From Sphingobium sp. 66-54 (GTDB lineage Bacteria; Pseudomonadota; Alphaproteobacteria; Sphingomonadales; Sphingomonadaceae): 64,000 bases of DNA. Shown here piece after piece: positions 44,850 through 54,205 of this stretch (the stretch's first letter is position 1; each line of letters starts with the position of its first letter). A program made the translations under genes and the position numbers. The notes beneath the pieces are model-generated. The model was not told where the DNA came from. It was given only the letters and a program-made list of their open reading frames with translations, and ran no database searches. The DNA lies in NCBI GenBank assembly GCA_001899715.1, contig MKWI01000029.1, positions 1 through 64,000 of the forward strand, given 5' to 3'.

Positions 44850-46130
44850 TTATTTCCGGCCCGGCTCGATCCGCAGCACCGCGCCGTCCTTCTCGTCGGT
44901 CAGCACATACAGAAACCCGTCCGGCCCCACGCGAATATCGCGGAAGCGCTGCTTGAGTTCGGTCAACATCAGTTCCTGCGCCACCGGCTTGCCATTGGCG
45001 TCGAACGTCTCGCGCACCACGGAGCGGGTCATCGTCGGCATCAACATGTTGCCCCGCCACGCCGGGAAGGTCTTGCCGGCGTAGAACAGCAGATTGCCCG
45101 GATTGATCGACGGCGCCCAGGTCAGCACCGGGTCGTCCATGCCGGCCACGCCTTTCACGCCCTTGGCCGGCTCGCCATTGTAGTGCGCGCCCTGCGTCAC
45201 CTCGATCCAGCCGTAATTGTGGCCGGCCTTGATCTCGTTCACCTCATCACCGCCACGCGGCCCGAACTCGGAAGACCACAGCGCACCCGTCACCGGATGG
45301 ACGGTGAGGCCAAGTGGATTGCGGTGGCCGGTCGTGTAAATCTCCGGCTTGTAGCCCGGCTTGCCGATGAAGGGATTGTCCGGCGGCACGCTGCCGTCGT
45401 CGCGCAGGCGCAGGATCTTGCCAAAATGGTTGGAGGGATCCTGCACCTTCTCGCCATAGTTGCGGTCGCCGCTGGTCACGTAGAGATAGCCCTTGCGGTC
45501 GAAGGCGAGCCGGCCGCCATAGCTGCCGCTCGACGGTCCTTGCCCGCAGCAGCGCTGGGGAAGCGGCGCCTCGCCATACCAGGCATCAGCGATGAAGATG
45601 TCCTTGACGTCGCTCAGCGCCGCGCCACCATCCCAGCGGGCACGCACCACGGCGAGGGTCGAGCGGTCCCGCACCTGCGCGCCAGGCTTGGAATAAGCGA
45701 GATAAATGAGCCGGTTCTTGGCGAATTTGGGATGCAGGGCGATGTCCATCAACCCACCGATCCCGGTCGCCAGCACATCGGGCACGCCGGCGATCGGTGT
45801 CGGGTCGAGCACGCCCTTGCGGATGATCCGTAGCCGCCCCGCCCGTTCAGTGACGAGCATGTCGCCATCGGGCAGAAACGCCAAACCCCACGGATGATCC
45901 AGCCCCTTGGTGACGAGCGTGACATGGAGCGGCCCGGTCTGCGTCTGCACATCCCACGGCCCCTCGCCCAGCGCGGGTGAGATCGGCGGCCCCGCCGGGC
46001 GCGCGGCCGGTGCCGGTGCGACGGCGGGCGTCACCGGGGCGGCTGGTGCGGGAGGCGCATTCTGCCCCACCGCCGCACCGCCGCACGCAGCCAGCGCCAC
46101 ACCCATCGCCAACAGCCGCAAAGTCTTCAT
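44850..46130 (-). CDS. GSDH-family (PQQ sugar dehydrogenase-like) lipoprotein
   Basis: A 426-residue propeller protein of the soluble glucose/sorbosone dehydrogenase family. The N-terminus is a lipoprotein signal with lipobox LAAC (Cys16), then an Ala/Pro linker and the propeller from about 65: LDHPWGLAFLPDGDMLVTERAGRL, GLMDIALHPKF, GYLYVTSGDRN, TGHRNPLGLTVHP, WSSEFGPRGGDEVNEIKAGHNYGW. Relatives have H-F/Y-G-G/S-R-L as the catalytic histidine motif; here it is S-Y-G-G-R-L (Ser203). A CC pair precedes it. The protein may therefore not be an active quinoprotein dehydrogenase, or uses a different base. Transcribed alone. Confidence 0.88.
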   Translation of the reverse strand: MKTLRLLAMGVALAACGGAAVGQNAPPAPAAPVTPAVAPAPAARPAGPPISPALGEGPWDVQTQTGPLHVTLVTKGLDHPWGLAFLPDGDMLVTERAGRLRIIRKGVLDPTPIAGVPDVLATGIGGLMDIALHPKFAKNRLIYLAYSKPGAQVRDRSTLAVVRARWDGGAALSDVKDIFIADAWYGEAPLPQRCCGQGPSSGSYGGRLAFDRKGYLYVTSGDRNYGEKVQDPSNHFGKILRLRDDGSVPPDNPFIGKPGYKPEIYTTGHRNPLGLTVHPVTGALWSSEFGPRGGDEVNEIKAGHNYGWIEVTQGAHYNGEPAKGVKGVAGMDDPVLTWAPSINPGNLLFYAGKTFPAWRGNMLMPTMTRSVVRETFDANGKPVAQELMLTELKQRFRDIRVGPDGFLYVLTDEKDGAVLRIEPGRK

Positions 46131-46321
46131 GCCGATCCTCCCCCTTCTGCATCGGAGGCCAGCGCCTCCGCCCCATGTCGCAGTCGATCGCCGCCGCAGC
46201 CGCGCCAGCGCAAGAGGCTCACGCTAGAAGGATGGCGCCATGAGCACAATCGCTTTGGCCCGAGTTGTAGGGAGCCCTCTTCACATCTGCGAACATCGAG
46301 CGGAACGCGGCGCCCATTGCA

Positions 46322-46912
46322 CTACATCTTCAACGTCGCGGCCAACTGATGGAACGCGGGCAGGTCCTTTTCGAAAAAATAGATAGCCGGCGCCTCGTAC
46401 GACACGAGGAACACGCGATCCTTCACGATCGCACCGATCGCCTCTCCCTTGCGCTCAACCTCATCATCCGCGCTGACGAAGGTATAGCGAAACTTGAGAC
46501 CGGGATGGCCGCCGAGCGTGGCGGGCTCCTGATCGTCGATCGAGATCCGGTTGACGTTGAACTGGATTCGATAGCTGCTCTCCAGCAAGGTCGGGATATC
46601 GGTCATCAGCATGGTGCCGCTCACCTTGGGGAGCGGGCGGTTCTTCTTGTCGGCCTCCCGGAACAACGGTTCCCCCGCCGGCACGCCACCGAAGAACGTC
46701 ACCTTGTTGAGGCTGTCGCCATCCTTCGTCCACAACTCGACGAACTTGCCGTCCCGGCGGCCGAGCCGATTCCATTCGCCGTCCGGCGTCGCGGACAGGG
46801 AGGATTTGGCGATCCCCTTGTGCGCACCCGGGGAAACGAGAGCGTTGCCGGCCAGCGCCGGAACCGCAGCCATCGTGGCGACACTGAGTGCAAGGGTCGT
46901 GAACTTGAACAT
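46322..46912 (-). CDS. Exported protein of unknown function
   Basis: A 196-residue protein with a signal peptide ending near AVPALA. The mature part (WNRLGRRDGKFVELWTKDGDSLNKVTFFGGVPAGEPLF, then SSYRIQFNVNRISIDDQEPATLGGHPGLKFRYTFVSADDEVERKG) is beta-rich and not assigned to a family I can name. It lies 11 bp after the M48 protease gene, so it is the third gene of an operon of exported proteins (48841 to 46322). AAGGAAAAAG precedes the ATG. Confidence 0.82.
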   Translation of the reverse strand: MFKFTTLALSVATMAAVPALAGNALVSPGAHKGIAKSSLSATPDGEWNRLGRRDGKFVELWTKDGDSLNKVTFFGGVPAGEPLFREADKKNRPLPKVSGTMLMTDIPTLLESSYRIQFNVNRISIDDQEPATLGGHPGLKFRYTFVSADDEVERKGEAIGAIVKDRVFLVSYEAPAIYFFEKDLPAFHQLAATLKM

Positions 46913-46923
46913 GGTCTTTTTCC

Positions 46924-48090
46924 TTATTGCTCCACGAGCGCGCGGACGGCCTTGGCGTCGCTCGCGTCCGGGATGAGGCGGAGATATTCGTTGAGAGCGG
47001 TGTGGCCTTCGCTGGTCTGCCCGGAGCGCAGCAGCGACATGCCCATATTGCGGTAGAGGCGCGCTTCGCTGTAACCCGCAGAGAGAGCGCCACGATAGAA
47101 ACCGACGCTGGCCGCGAGATCGCGTGGATTGCCGCGTAACCGGTAAAGTTCAGCCCGTGCGAACAGAAGCTCTCCGGTCCACCCGCTATCCGCCGCCAGT
47201 TGTTGGAGTAGATATTCCGTGCCGCCGAAGTCGTTGAGCTTCACCTGCGCTTCGAGCCATTGCGGCAGGTGGCCGGCGATGGCGGCGTGATAGTCGGCGG
47301 CGCGCGGATCACGCCCGCTGTCGCCGATCTTGCCGGCCTCCGCCGCAAGATATTCGGCACGCTTCAGGCTGGTCGGATGCGTATCGAAGAAGCCGGCCGC
47401 ATAGCGCTGCTTCGGCTTGCGGCCATGGCCCACAGCCGTCGCATCCTGCTCCGCCATAAGGGTCTGCCAGACATGCGTGGCGGCATCAGAGGGATAGCCC
47501 GCCGCCGCCAGATACTGGAACCCCAGACGGTCGGCCGCTTCCTCCTGCTCGCGATTGAACTGATATACCGAGCCGAGCAGCGACAGTTGCAGATCACCCG
47601 TGCCGGCATTGGTCAACCCGCCGAGCACCGCCAGCCAGGCGCCCACATCGCTGGCATTGCGCCGCTGCTTGAAGCCGCCGAGGCCGTGGCGCAGCTCGAA
47701 GTGAGCGAACTCATGGCCAAGGACGGCGGCCAGTTCCGCCTCATTGCGCGCGCGCAGCAGCATGCCGGTCCACACCACCATTGTGCCGTTGGGCGCCATA
47801 TTGGCATTGAACGCCGGCACCTCGACTACATAGAGGCGCACACCACGACAACGCTCTTCCCCTACCGTGCGGCACAGCACGCCCTTGAGATAGCGGTTCA
47901 GCGCCTCGTCGCGCACGGTCAGCGTCGAATCGCGCAGCCGCCGCTCCCGCTCGTCGGCGTCCATCCACAAGCCACGTTCGTCGACCGAAGTCGGCTCGTA
48001 ACCGAGCGTGAAGGGAGGAAGCGACGGATCGGCCTGCGCGGCCGCCGGCCCCGCTGCCGCCAGCAGCGCGGCCGCTAGAAACGGGAGCAC
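46924..48090 (-). CDS. Periplasmic M48 metalloprotease with TPR-like tail
   Basis: A 388-residue M48-family zinc protease. A signal peptide (1-20, AAAGPAAAQA) is followed by the protease domain with HEFAH (126-130) and the third ligand in QEEAADRLG (Glu184). Helical repeats follow (about 270-388: LLFARAELYRLRGNPRDLAASVGFYRGALSAGYSEARLYRNMGMSLLRSG), a TPR-type tail as in BepA. Such proteins act in quality control of outer-membrane proteins. The GTG start at 48090 lies one base after the stop of the preceding gene, so translation is coupled. Confidence 0.9.
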   Translation of the reverse strand: MLPFLAAALLAAAGPAAAQADPSLPPFTLGYEPTSVDERGLWMDADERERRLRDSTLTVRDEALNRYLKGVLCRTVGEERCRGVRLYVVEVPAFNANMAPNGTMVVWTGMLLRARNEAELAAVLGHEFAHFELRHGLGGFKQRRNASDVGAWLAVLGGLTNAGTGDLQLSLLGSVYQFNREQEEAADRLGFQYLAAAGYPSDAATHVWQTLMAEQDATAVGHGRKPKQRYAAGFFDTHPTSLKRAEYLAAEAGKIGDSGRDPRAADYHAAIAGHLPQWLEAQVKLNDFGGTEYLLQQLAADSGWTGELLFARAELYRLRGNPRDLAASVGFYRGALSAGYSEARLYRNMGMSLLRSGQTSEGHTALNEYLRLIPDASDAKAVRALVEQ

Positions 48091-48091
48091 C

Positions 48092-48841
48092 TCACTTCGC
48101 CCCGGCGGCAAGCGGTTCGCCCGGCTTGCCCGGAAAGCCCTCGAGCAACTGGGCCACACGCTTGACGGCACCTTCCGCCGTGCGGACGTCGCCGCCCATT
48201 TGGCGGTCAGCGTTGAGCCAAACCAGTTCACCGGTCTTGAGGTCGACCAGCCCCGCATAGCCGATATGCACGCCGGAGGTGATGCCCACGCCGCCGAGCG
48301 CCGCGAAGAGCTGCAGCACTTTCCGGCCTGTCGAGCCGTAGTCGTCCCGCGTATTTATGAAGAGCGCATAATCGGCGCCATCCAGCGAATGCAGCCCTGA
48401 GAGGCCCGGCCCCACGCTCCACTCGAATTCCTTCGATCGTTTCTTGGTGGGCAAGCGATTGCCGGCGAAGAATTGATAGGTGATGACGGAATCGGCCACC
48501 GCGCTGAACAGATTGCCATATTGGGCGGTCAGCGCACCTTCGCCGGAGACGCCTTCGTCATAGGAGACCACATCATTGCCGAGTTGCGCCTGCGCATCGC
48601 GCAGCGCCTTGTCGATATTCTCGACGGCCTGCGCCGTCCAATCGGCATTGGGCTCGCTCATGCCTCCGGTCGACTGGGAAGCCACCCGGATAGTCGGCCG
48701 CATCAGGACGATGCGCGCCGCCCCCGGCTTGAGCATGAAGCCGGTTTTCGCACCGGTTTTTTCCTGCGCCGCCGCCGGCGCGCTCACCAAAACGCACGCG
48801 GCCAGCACGACGCCAACGGCGCCGATAACCCTATTTCGCAC
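48092..48841 (-). CDS. Exported protein of unknown function, M48 partner
   Basis: A 249-residue protein with a signal peptide (residues 1-25, ending APAAAQ). The mature part contains KPGAARIVLMRPTIRVASQSTGG, DADYALFINTRDDYGSTGRKVLQLFAALGGVGITSGVHIGYAGLVDLKTGELVWLNAD and a C-terminal helix; the layout recalls small lipoprotein-like proteins that report or assemble in the envelope, but no family is certain. GTG start after GGGGGGA. First gene of the operon with the M48 protease. Confidence 0.82.
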   Translation of the reverse strand: MRNRVIGAVGVVLAACVLVSAPAAAQEKTGAKTGFMLKPGAARIVLMRPTIRVASQSTGGMSEPNADWTAQAVENIDKALRDAQAQLGNDVVSYDEGVSGEGALTAQYGNLFSAVADSVITYQFFAGNRLPTKKRSKEFEWSVGPGLSGLHSLDGADYALFINTRDDYGSTGRKVLQLFAALGGVGITSGVHIGYAGLVDLKTGELVWLNADRQMGGDVRTAEGAVKRVAQLLEGFPGKPGEPLAAGAK

Positions 48842-49036
48842 CTACAATCCCCCCAAGACTCACCAAGCGGTGGCAGTTGAGAGCCTAGCAGTCATCTTGG
48901 CACTTCGACAATTATCTTAATGATGATGAGCACCGAACCATAGAACACAGTAGATCAGTTATAATTGCGATCACGCCATGGACCACCCCGACAAGACGTT
49001 CCGCCGTTCTGAACCTTATGAACGGTCGATACGCTA
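48842..49036. other. Start of decayed region
   Basis: About 195 bp, lower in GC than the flanks, with no gene. It marks the change from the compact M48 operon to a zone of broken genes. Confidence 0.4.
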
Positions 49037-49636
49037 TCACCTTGTAAAACAACCAGCCCGCTCAGTGGAGTTGGCGTCAACGCTATCGTGAGAGGGTGCG
49101 GGCCGGCGCCAATGCGAATCCCTTGTGCGCCGTTCGCCAGCCGCGTCGAGAGGCTCGCCCGCCATCAGGGCCCGCGCCGTCTCAAGAACCAGTGGCACGT
49201 TGCTGTCAGCTTGCCGATACTCGCCCTGCACGCCACCCGAACTGGGCGCAGTCGCCGGCGGCTGTCCTCACGACAGGCGAGACCGGCCAGCATGGCGCTG
49301 TCGAAGTACGGCACCATTGACCGTCGGCGCGCGCGAAGCTGATCCCGATCAGGGTGGGCGCATCGGGTGCCTGCGCAGAAGCAAGCTAACGATCGAGCGC
49401 ATCGGCGAGCGGTCCTTGCGCCACCATCGCTCCGTCCCGGACCGCGACCGGCTCCGTCCCGCCGAACGGCATCTGTGTGCCGATGGCGATGCCGAACGCC
49501 AAGATCGCGGCGATCGCGGCTCCGCCATGCCGGCCATATCCGTCGGGCGCGCCATCGCCAGATCGACGACTTTCGGTTCGAGCAGCGCCGTCAGTCGCGC
49601 CGCTCTTATCCGGTCATGCCGAGGGCCCGAAGTCAA
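49037..49636 (-). pseudogene. Broken anti-sigma factor gene
   Basis: A decayed gene for a membrane anti-sigma factor of the kind paired with ECF sigma factors. Pieces in different minus-strand frames line up in order: EPKVVDLAMARP and then a membrane helix (GGAAIAAILAFGIAIG) and VRDGAMVAQGPLADALDR, a TAG stop, LASAQAPDAPTLIGISFARADGQWCR; after a frame change YFDSAMLAGLACREDS; after another change GEYRQADSNVPLVLE and LMAGEPLDAAGERRTRDSHW, the usual C-terminal end. At least three frame changes and one in-frame stop are needed, so it cannot be functional. No sigma factor gene remains beside it. Confidence 0.75.
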
Positions 49637-49660
49637 AGCTCCGGGCCCGCGCCGGGGCGT

Positions 49661-50257
49661 TCAAAAACGATAGGCGGCGCCGATAAGGACCTGATGACGC
49701 TCGAATTTATCCGGCCCTTCGCCAAGATCGGCATATCTATATTCCAGGCGGGCCGCCACATGATCGGTAATCATTCTCTCCGCGCCGCCACCGACGATCC
49801 AGCCATCCCGATTATCGGACAAAGAGGTGAGCTTGGCATCGGTGGTCAGCGATGTGCGGACGCGGGCGTTGCTGTAACCGCCCCGGACATAGACCAGCGT
49901 CTCGGGCGTCACGAGGTAGCCGGCCCGAGCCGTCAGATCGAATGCATATCTGGGGTCGACCCGCACGCTCGCCGTCTGTCCTCCTGCTCCGAAATCGTCA
50001 GAAGCGGCGACATTGAACTCCGCTTGCCCACCGATGACGACGCGCGGCGTTACTTCGTAATCATAGGCGAGGAAGCCGCCGCCAACGAACGCATCGGTCG
50101 ACCGATCGACGTCGGGCACATTACTGCCTCCCGGAAGGCGCACGTTGGTGCTGTTCCAACCGGCCTGAACGCCGATCGAAGGACCGTTAAAATCCTGCGC
50201 AGACGCCTGGAGCGGCCAGCCGACCAGCGCAACGGCAATGATAAGGTGGGTTTTCAT
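49661..50257 (-). CDS. Outer-membrane beta-barrel protein (OmpA/Omp25-like)
   Basis: A 198-residue eight-strand barrel protein. The signal peptide ends at LQASAQ; the barrel starts GPSIGVQAGWNSTNVRL and ends HQVLIGAAYRF with terminal Phe. TARAGYLVTPETLVYVRGGYSNARV and VAARLEYRYADLG are typical of the porin-family OMP_b-brl domain seen in Omp25/Omp31. ATG at 50257 is supported by GAGGAGA. It is intact although it lies inside a zone of broken genes. Confidence 0.88.
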   Translation of the reverse strand: MKTHLIIAVALVGWPLQASAQDFNGPSIGVQAGWNSTNVRLPGGSNVPDVDRSTDAFVGGGFLAYDYEVTPRVVIGGQAEFNVAASDDFGAGGQTASVRVDPRYAFDLTARAGYLVTPETLVYVRGGYSNARVRTSLTTDAKLTSLSDNRDGWIVGGGAERMITDHVAARLEYRYADLGEGPDKFERHQVLIGAAYRF

Positions 50258-50597
50258 CACAATCTCCTCGTCATGGAAAGCCACGGCGACGGCCGTGCTT
50301 GCTGCGGGGAGATCGTTAAATCGGCGGCTGCGCCTCCGGGATGGTCCGTTCGGCCGGGCCGTCTCAGCGTTCCGGTGGGCCGGGCATGGCCTTCCGTATG
50401 AATACCGGCTGAAGAATGAGAGCAGCGGCTTGTTGTGAGGCGACCGGCGGAGAGGCCGGTGCCATCCAGGGGCCTGCGCGCCATCGACCATAAGGCTGCC
50501 GGCTCCATACATTCGAACAGGCCCGCCACGACTGCAGCAGAATGGTTGAGGCATCCTCGCCGGGGCAGTTTGTCACCAGATCACTGAGGCAAACTCC
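50258..50597. other. Gap upstream of OMP gene
   Basis: About 340 bp holding the OMP promoter region. Nothing recognisable as a gene on either strand. Confidence 0.4.
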
Positions 50598-50855
50598 ATG
50601 CAAGCCGAGCACCAGACCCATCTCCACGACGACCGGAAAATCGCCCGGAGGCGCGGCCGTGAACAGGCCATGGACACAGCCTCCCTCCTCGCGCTTCCGG
50701 CGATCATTGCAACCGCCGTCGGATGGCGCGCTTTCATGCTGCTCGGCGATTTGCCCTTATCCATTGTTCTGGGCTGCACGGCGTTCGTGACCATCGCGCC
50801 CTCGCTGGCGTCCACGAGCAATCGGAGCCGCGCGCGAAGGAATGAGAGCAGATGA
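50598..50855 (+). CDS. Small membrane protein (weakly supported)
   Basis: An 85-codon frame with GAGG eight bases before ATG. Residues about 29-65 (LLALPAIIATAVGWRAFMLLGDLPLSIVLGCTAFVTIAPSLAS) could form one or two membrane helices between charged ends. Its stop overlaps the next small frame as ATGA, which favours a translated pair. No family is recognised; it may be a phage- or island-derived orphan. Confidence 0.35.
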   Translation: MQAEHQTHLHDDRKIARRRGREQAMDTASLLALPAIIATAVGWRAFMLLGDLPLSIVLGCTAFVTIAPSLASTSNRSRARRNESR

Positions 50856-51055
50856 CCGGCCGTCAAGTGCTGGAAGGCGCGGCCACGCTGGTAACGCTCG
50901 CCATGCGGCTTTCGCCTATAGAGCGCGATTTGCTAATTGCCGGCCTGTTCCTGGTCCTTTGCAAGGTCTGGTCGCCAGCAAACGTGAAGAGTGTTTCTCT
51001 ATCGAATCTTGAAGGCGCAGGCTCCGCATCTGTTCCAAGGAATAGATTGACATAG
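50852..51055 (+). CDS. Small protein of unknown function (weakly supported)
   Basis: A 67-codon frame that starts inside the stop of the previous small frame (ATGA). It has a short hydrophobic stretch (DLLIAGLFLVLCKVW, about residues 27-41). No family is recognised. Support comes only from the coupled start. Confidence 0.3.
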   Translation: MTGRQVLEGAATLVTLAMRLSPIERDLLIAGLFLVLCKVWSPANVKSVSLSNLEGAGSASVPRNRLT

Positions 51056-51197
51056 CAATTGGTGTGCGCGGGCTACCCTCCTGCCCGATAGCGCGCCAAC
51101 GCGCCGTTCGCGATTCTCCAAGGTGTCCTCCAGGGTCCGGCAAGCCCGGCCTCGCGGAGGCGCCGCACGCACGGACACCCTGCCGAGGAGATATCGC

Positions 51198-52412
51198 ATG
51201 TCACAGCAAATCATCATCATCGGAGCCGGCTTCGCTGGCCTCATGGCTGCCCTTTCGGCCGCACGCTTGCGCGACGAAAAAGGGGTTTCGCCCAAGGACC
51301 TCACAATCACAGTCGTCGCTCCCGAGCCGACGCTGATCGTCCGGCCGCGCCTCTATGAACGGGATCCGGGCACCATGATCGCACCGTTAAGCGACGTGTT
51401 CGCCGCAACCGATATCAGCTTCCACGCCGGGTTCGTAGACACGATCGACATCGAACGCGGGACGGTGTGCATAACCAACGCCGCTGGCGATACCGACAAC
51501 CTGTCCTACGACCGTCTGGTCGTCTCGGCGGGAAGTCACGGTTTCCAGCCGCCGATCCCCGGCCTGGCCGACTTCGGTCATAGCGTGACGGACCGTGATG
51601 GCGCGGTAGCACTCGACAAGCATCTGCATGCCCTCGCGGAACGACCCGCTTCGCGCGCTCGCAATACGGTCGTGGTCGGCGGCGGCGGCTTTACCGGAAT
51701 CGAGGTTGCGACCGAGATGCCGGGCAGATTGCGCGAGATTCTCGGCGTGGACACGCCGGTGCGCGTCATCATCGTTGAGCGCGGCCAATGCGTCGCGCCG
51801 GATATGGGGCCCGAACCGCGCCCCTATATCGAAGCGCGCCTGCGCGATCTGGGCATCGAAACACGGCTCGGTTCCGGCATTGCACAACTCGACGGCAGCG
51901 GTGTCACGCTTGAGAACGGCGAGCGCATCGAAGCAGAAACTGTGATCTGGTCGGCAGGCATGCGCGCCTCGCCCCTCACCGCGCAGTTGCCCGCGGAGCG
52001 CGACAATCTCGGCCGCATCCTCGTCGACCCCGATCTGCGGGTGCCGGGCGCGCCGCACGTTTTTGCCACGGGCGATACCGCCAAAGCGGCAACGGACAGT
52101 GAGGGCAATTTCTCGCTAATGTCATGTCAACACGCACGCCGGCTGGGCGCATTCGCCGGCCATAACGCCGCCGCCGATCTGCTCGGCGAGCCGACGCTCG
52201 CCTATGACCAGCCCGCTTATGTGGTCTGCCTCGATCTCGGTCCCGACACGGCGATTTTCACGCGGGGATGGTCGCCACGAACGGTGGAACTGACCGGCGC
52301 CGCAGCCAAGAAGGTGAAGATGGATATCAATGCAGTGTGGATCTATCCGCCGGCCGCAGAGCGAGAAGTCGCTTTCCAGAACGCGTTTGACGCCCGCACC
52401 GTCGATTTCTGA
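51198..52412 (+). CDS. NDH-2-like FAD/NAD(P) oxidoreductase
   Basis: A 404-residue flavoprotein of the type-II NADH dehydrogenase family. The FAD site is IIIIGAGFAGLMAALSAA at the N-terminus; the NAD site is NTVVVGGGGFTGIEVATE; the second FAD motif is HVFATGDTAKA. It lacks an obvious C-terminal membrane helix, so it may be a soluble relative. GAGGAGATATCGC precedes the ATG. It is followed by an SDR gene after 111 bp; these genes lie in the accessory zone next to tRNA-Phe. Confidence 0.9.
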   Translation: MSQQIIIIGAGFAGLMAALSAARLRDEKGVSPKDLTITVVAPEPTLIVRPRLYERDPGTMIAPLSDVFAATDISFHAGFVDTIDIERGTVCITNAAGDTDNLSYDRLVVSAGSHGFQPPIPGLADFGHSVTDRDGAVALDKHLHALAERPASRARNTVVVGGGGFTGIEVATEMPGRLREILGVDTPVRVIIVERGQCVAPDMGPEPRPYIEARLRDLGIETRLGSGIAQLDGSGVTLENGERIEAETVIWSAGMRASPLTAQLPAERDNLGRILVDPDLRVPGAPHVFATGDTAKAATDSEGNFSLMSCQHARRLGAFAGHNAAADLLGEPTLAYDQPAYVVCLDLGPDTAIFTRGWSPRTVELTGAAAKKVKMDINAVWIYPPAAEREVAFQNAFDARTVDF

Positions 52413-52523
52413 GACGGTCTTCGGCCGGTCAGACGAAAGGCCGGCCGAAGCCTCCCTGTGCCCCGCAGCCCTCAAGACAGGCGGCCAATCGGCCTGTCGC
52501 TCCCGATCGAACAGGAAAGCTGG

Positions 52524-53498
52524 ATGATGACATCTTCTCAAAAGCCGCTCGGCACTGCCTTCGGCCCTTTTACCACCGCGGAGGAGGTTGCACAGGGCAC
52601 CGATCTTTCGGGCAAAATCGCGATCGTCACAGGCGGCGCCTCCAATCTCGGTCGCGAGACGGTCAGGATTCTCTCACTGAAGGGAGCGACTGTCATCGTG
52701 CCGGCGCGCGATCCGAACGCGGCACGGCAAGCCCTGGCGGATATTCCGAACGTCAGCGTGTCGGCGATGAACCTGCTCGATCCGTCCTCTATCGACGCCT
52801 TCGCAGCCGACTTCCTCAGCAGCAGACGGCCGCTCGATCTCCTGATCCTCAGCGCCGGCGTGATGGCGACCTCGCTGTTTCGCGATGCGAAAGGACATGA
52901 AGGTCAGTTCGCCACCAACCATCTCGGGCATTTTCACCTGACCGGCGCGCTCTGGTCGTCGCTCCGTCGCGCCGATGGCACGCGCGTGGTCGTCCTCTCC
53001 TCGCGCGGCCACCAGCTTGGCGGGTTCGACCTCTCCGATCTCGCTTTCAACCGGCGTGCCTATGACAAATGGCTTGCTTACGGTCAGGCAAAGACCGCCA
53101 ACGCGCTCTTTGCCGTCGCTCTCGATGCGCGTGGTGTCGGCCATGGCATCCGCGCTTATTCGGTCCATCCCGGTTCGATCCTCGGCCCGCTGGCGCGGCA
53201 CCTGAGCCGCGAGGAGATCGACCAGTTCGGTGCCGTCAACGCCGATGGTTCGGCCGTGATCGACCCCGCCCGCGACCTCAAGACACCCCAACAAGGCGCT
53301 GCGACGACGATATGGTGCGCCACCTCTCCCGCCCTGAACGGCATCGGCGGCGTCTATTGCGAGGATTGCGATATTGCACCGATCGAAACGGAAGGCCGCT
53401 TCGGCGTGCGTCCGTTCGCAACCAATCCCGAAACGGCCGAAGCCTTGTGGGCGGAAAGCGCCCGGCTCGTCGACATTCACCAGCCTGGCTATAGCTGA
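52524..53498 (+). CDS. Short-chain dehydrogenase/reductase
   Basis: A 324-residue SDR. The NAD(P) site is VTGGASNLGRE, followed by a PARDP turn that suggests NADP, ILSAGVMA for the NNAG region, and the catalytic Ser (VVVLSSRGHQ) and YGQAK (Tyr/Lys). The long C-terminal part (GVYCEDCDIAPIETEGRFGVRPFATNPETAEALWAESARLV) is typical of retinol-dehydrogenase/WWOX-like SDRs. ATG at 52524 after AGGAAAG. Substrate unknown. Confidence 0.9.
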   Translation: MMTSSQKPLGTAFGPFTTAEEVAQGTDLSGKIAIVTGGASNLGRETVRILSLKGATVIVPARDPNAARQALADIPNVSVSAMNLLDPSSIDAFAADFLSSRRPLDLLILSAGVMATSLFRDAKGHEGQFATNHLGHFHLTGALWSSLRRADGTRVVVLSSRGHQLGGFDLSDLAFNRRAYDKWLAYGQAKTANALFAVALDARGVGHGIRAYSVHPGSILGPLARHLSREEIDQFGAVNADGSAVIDPARDLKTPQQGAATTIWCATSPALNGIGGVYCEDCDIAPIETEGRFGVRPFATNPETAEALWAESARLVDIHQPGYS

Positions 53499-53551
53499 CC
53501 GGAATGTCATTGCCGGAACGGAGCCTAAACGCCCCGTCCCGGCCTTGTGCA

Positions 53552-54205
53552 TCAGCTCCGGATGAAGGCCAGCATATCCTTGTTGAGTTCATCCGCGTTT
53601 GTCGCCGCCATGCCGTGCGGATAGCCGTCATACGCCTTGAGCATGCCCTTCACGAGCAGCTTGGCCGATAGCGGCGCAGAATCCGCGAAAGGCACCACCT
53701 GGTCGTCGGTTCCGTGCATGACCAGCGTCGGCACCTGGATCTTCTTCAGATCCTCGGTGAAGTCGGTTTCGGAGAAGGCCTTGATGCAGTCGTAATGCGC
53801 CTTGGCGCTTCCCACCATACCCTGCCGCCACCAGTTCTGGATCAGGCCCTGACTGACCTTCGCACCGGCGCGATTGAAGCCGTAGAACGGACCCGAAGCG
53901 ATATCGAGATAGAATTGCGAACGATCTTCGGCGAGCGCCTTGCGGAACCCGTCGAATACCTCGATGGGCAAGCCGCCGGGATTGCTCGACGTCTTGACCA
54001 TCACCGGCGGCACCGCGCCGACGAGGATCAGCTTCGAGATCGTTCCGGGCCTTGCCCGCGCGGCATAATGGGCCGCCTCGCCGCCGCCGGTCGAATGGCC
54101 GACATGGACCGCACCCTTGAGGTCGAGCGCGGCGACCAGCGCCGCGACGTCGGCGGCATAGGTATCCATCTCATTGCCGTTGTCAGTCTGGGTCGAGCGC
54201 CCATG
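53552..54205 (-). pseudogene. 5'-truncated alpha/beta hydrolase (non-heme chloroperoxidase family)
   Basis: From residue HGRSTQ onward this matches the arylesterase/non-heme chloroperoxidase family: DMDTYAADVAALVAALDL-like, VHVGHSTGGGEAAHY (nucleophile Ser), VPPVMVKTSSNPGGLPIEVFDGFR, KAFSETDFTEDLKKIQVPTLVMHGTDDQ (acid) and GYPHGMAAT (His). The N-terminal roughly 60-70 residues, including the first strand and the oxyanion loop, are missing: similarity ends abruptly at about 54205, where a transposase fragment begins on the other strand. The remaining frame continues openly upstream but that part is not hydrolase. Confidence 0.8.

Noticed and set aside
49349..49673. Plus-strand frames over the anti-sigma region as genes
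   Set aside because: The minus strand carries ordered anti-sigma fragments; the plus frames have no domain.
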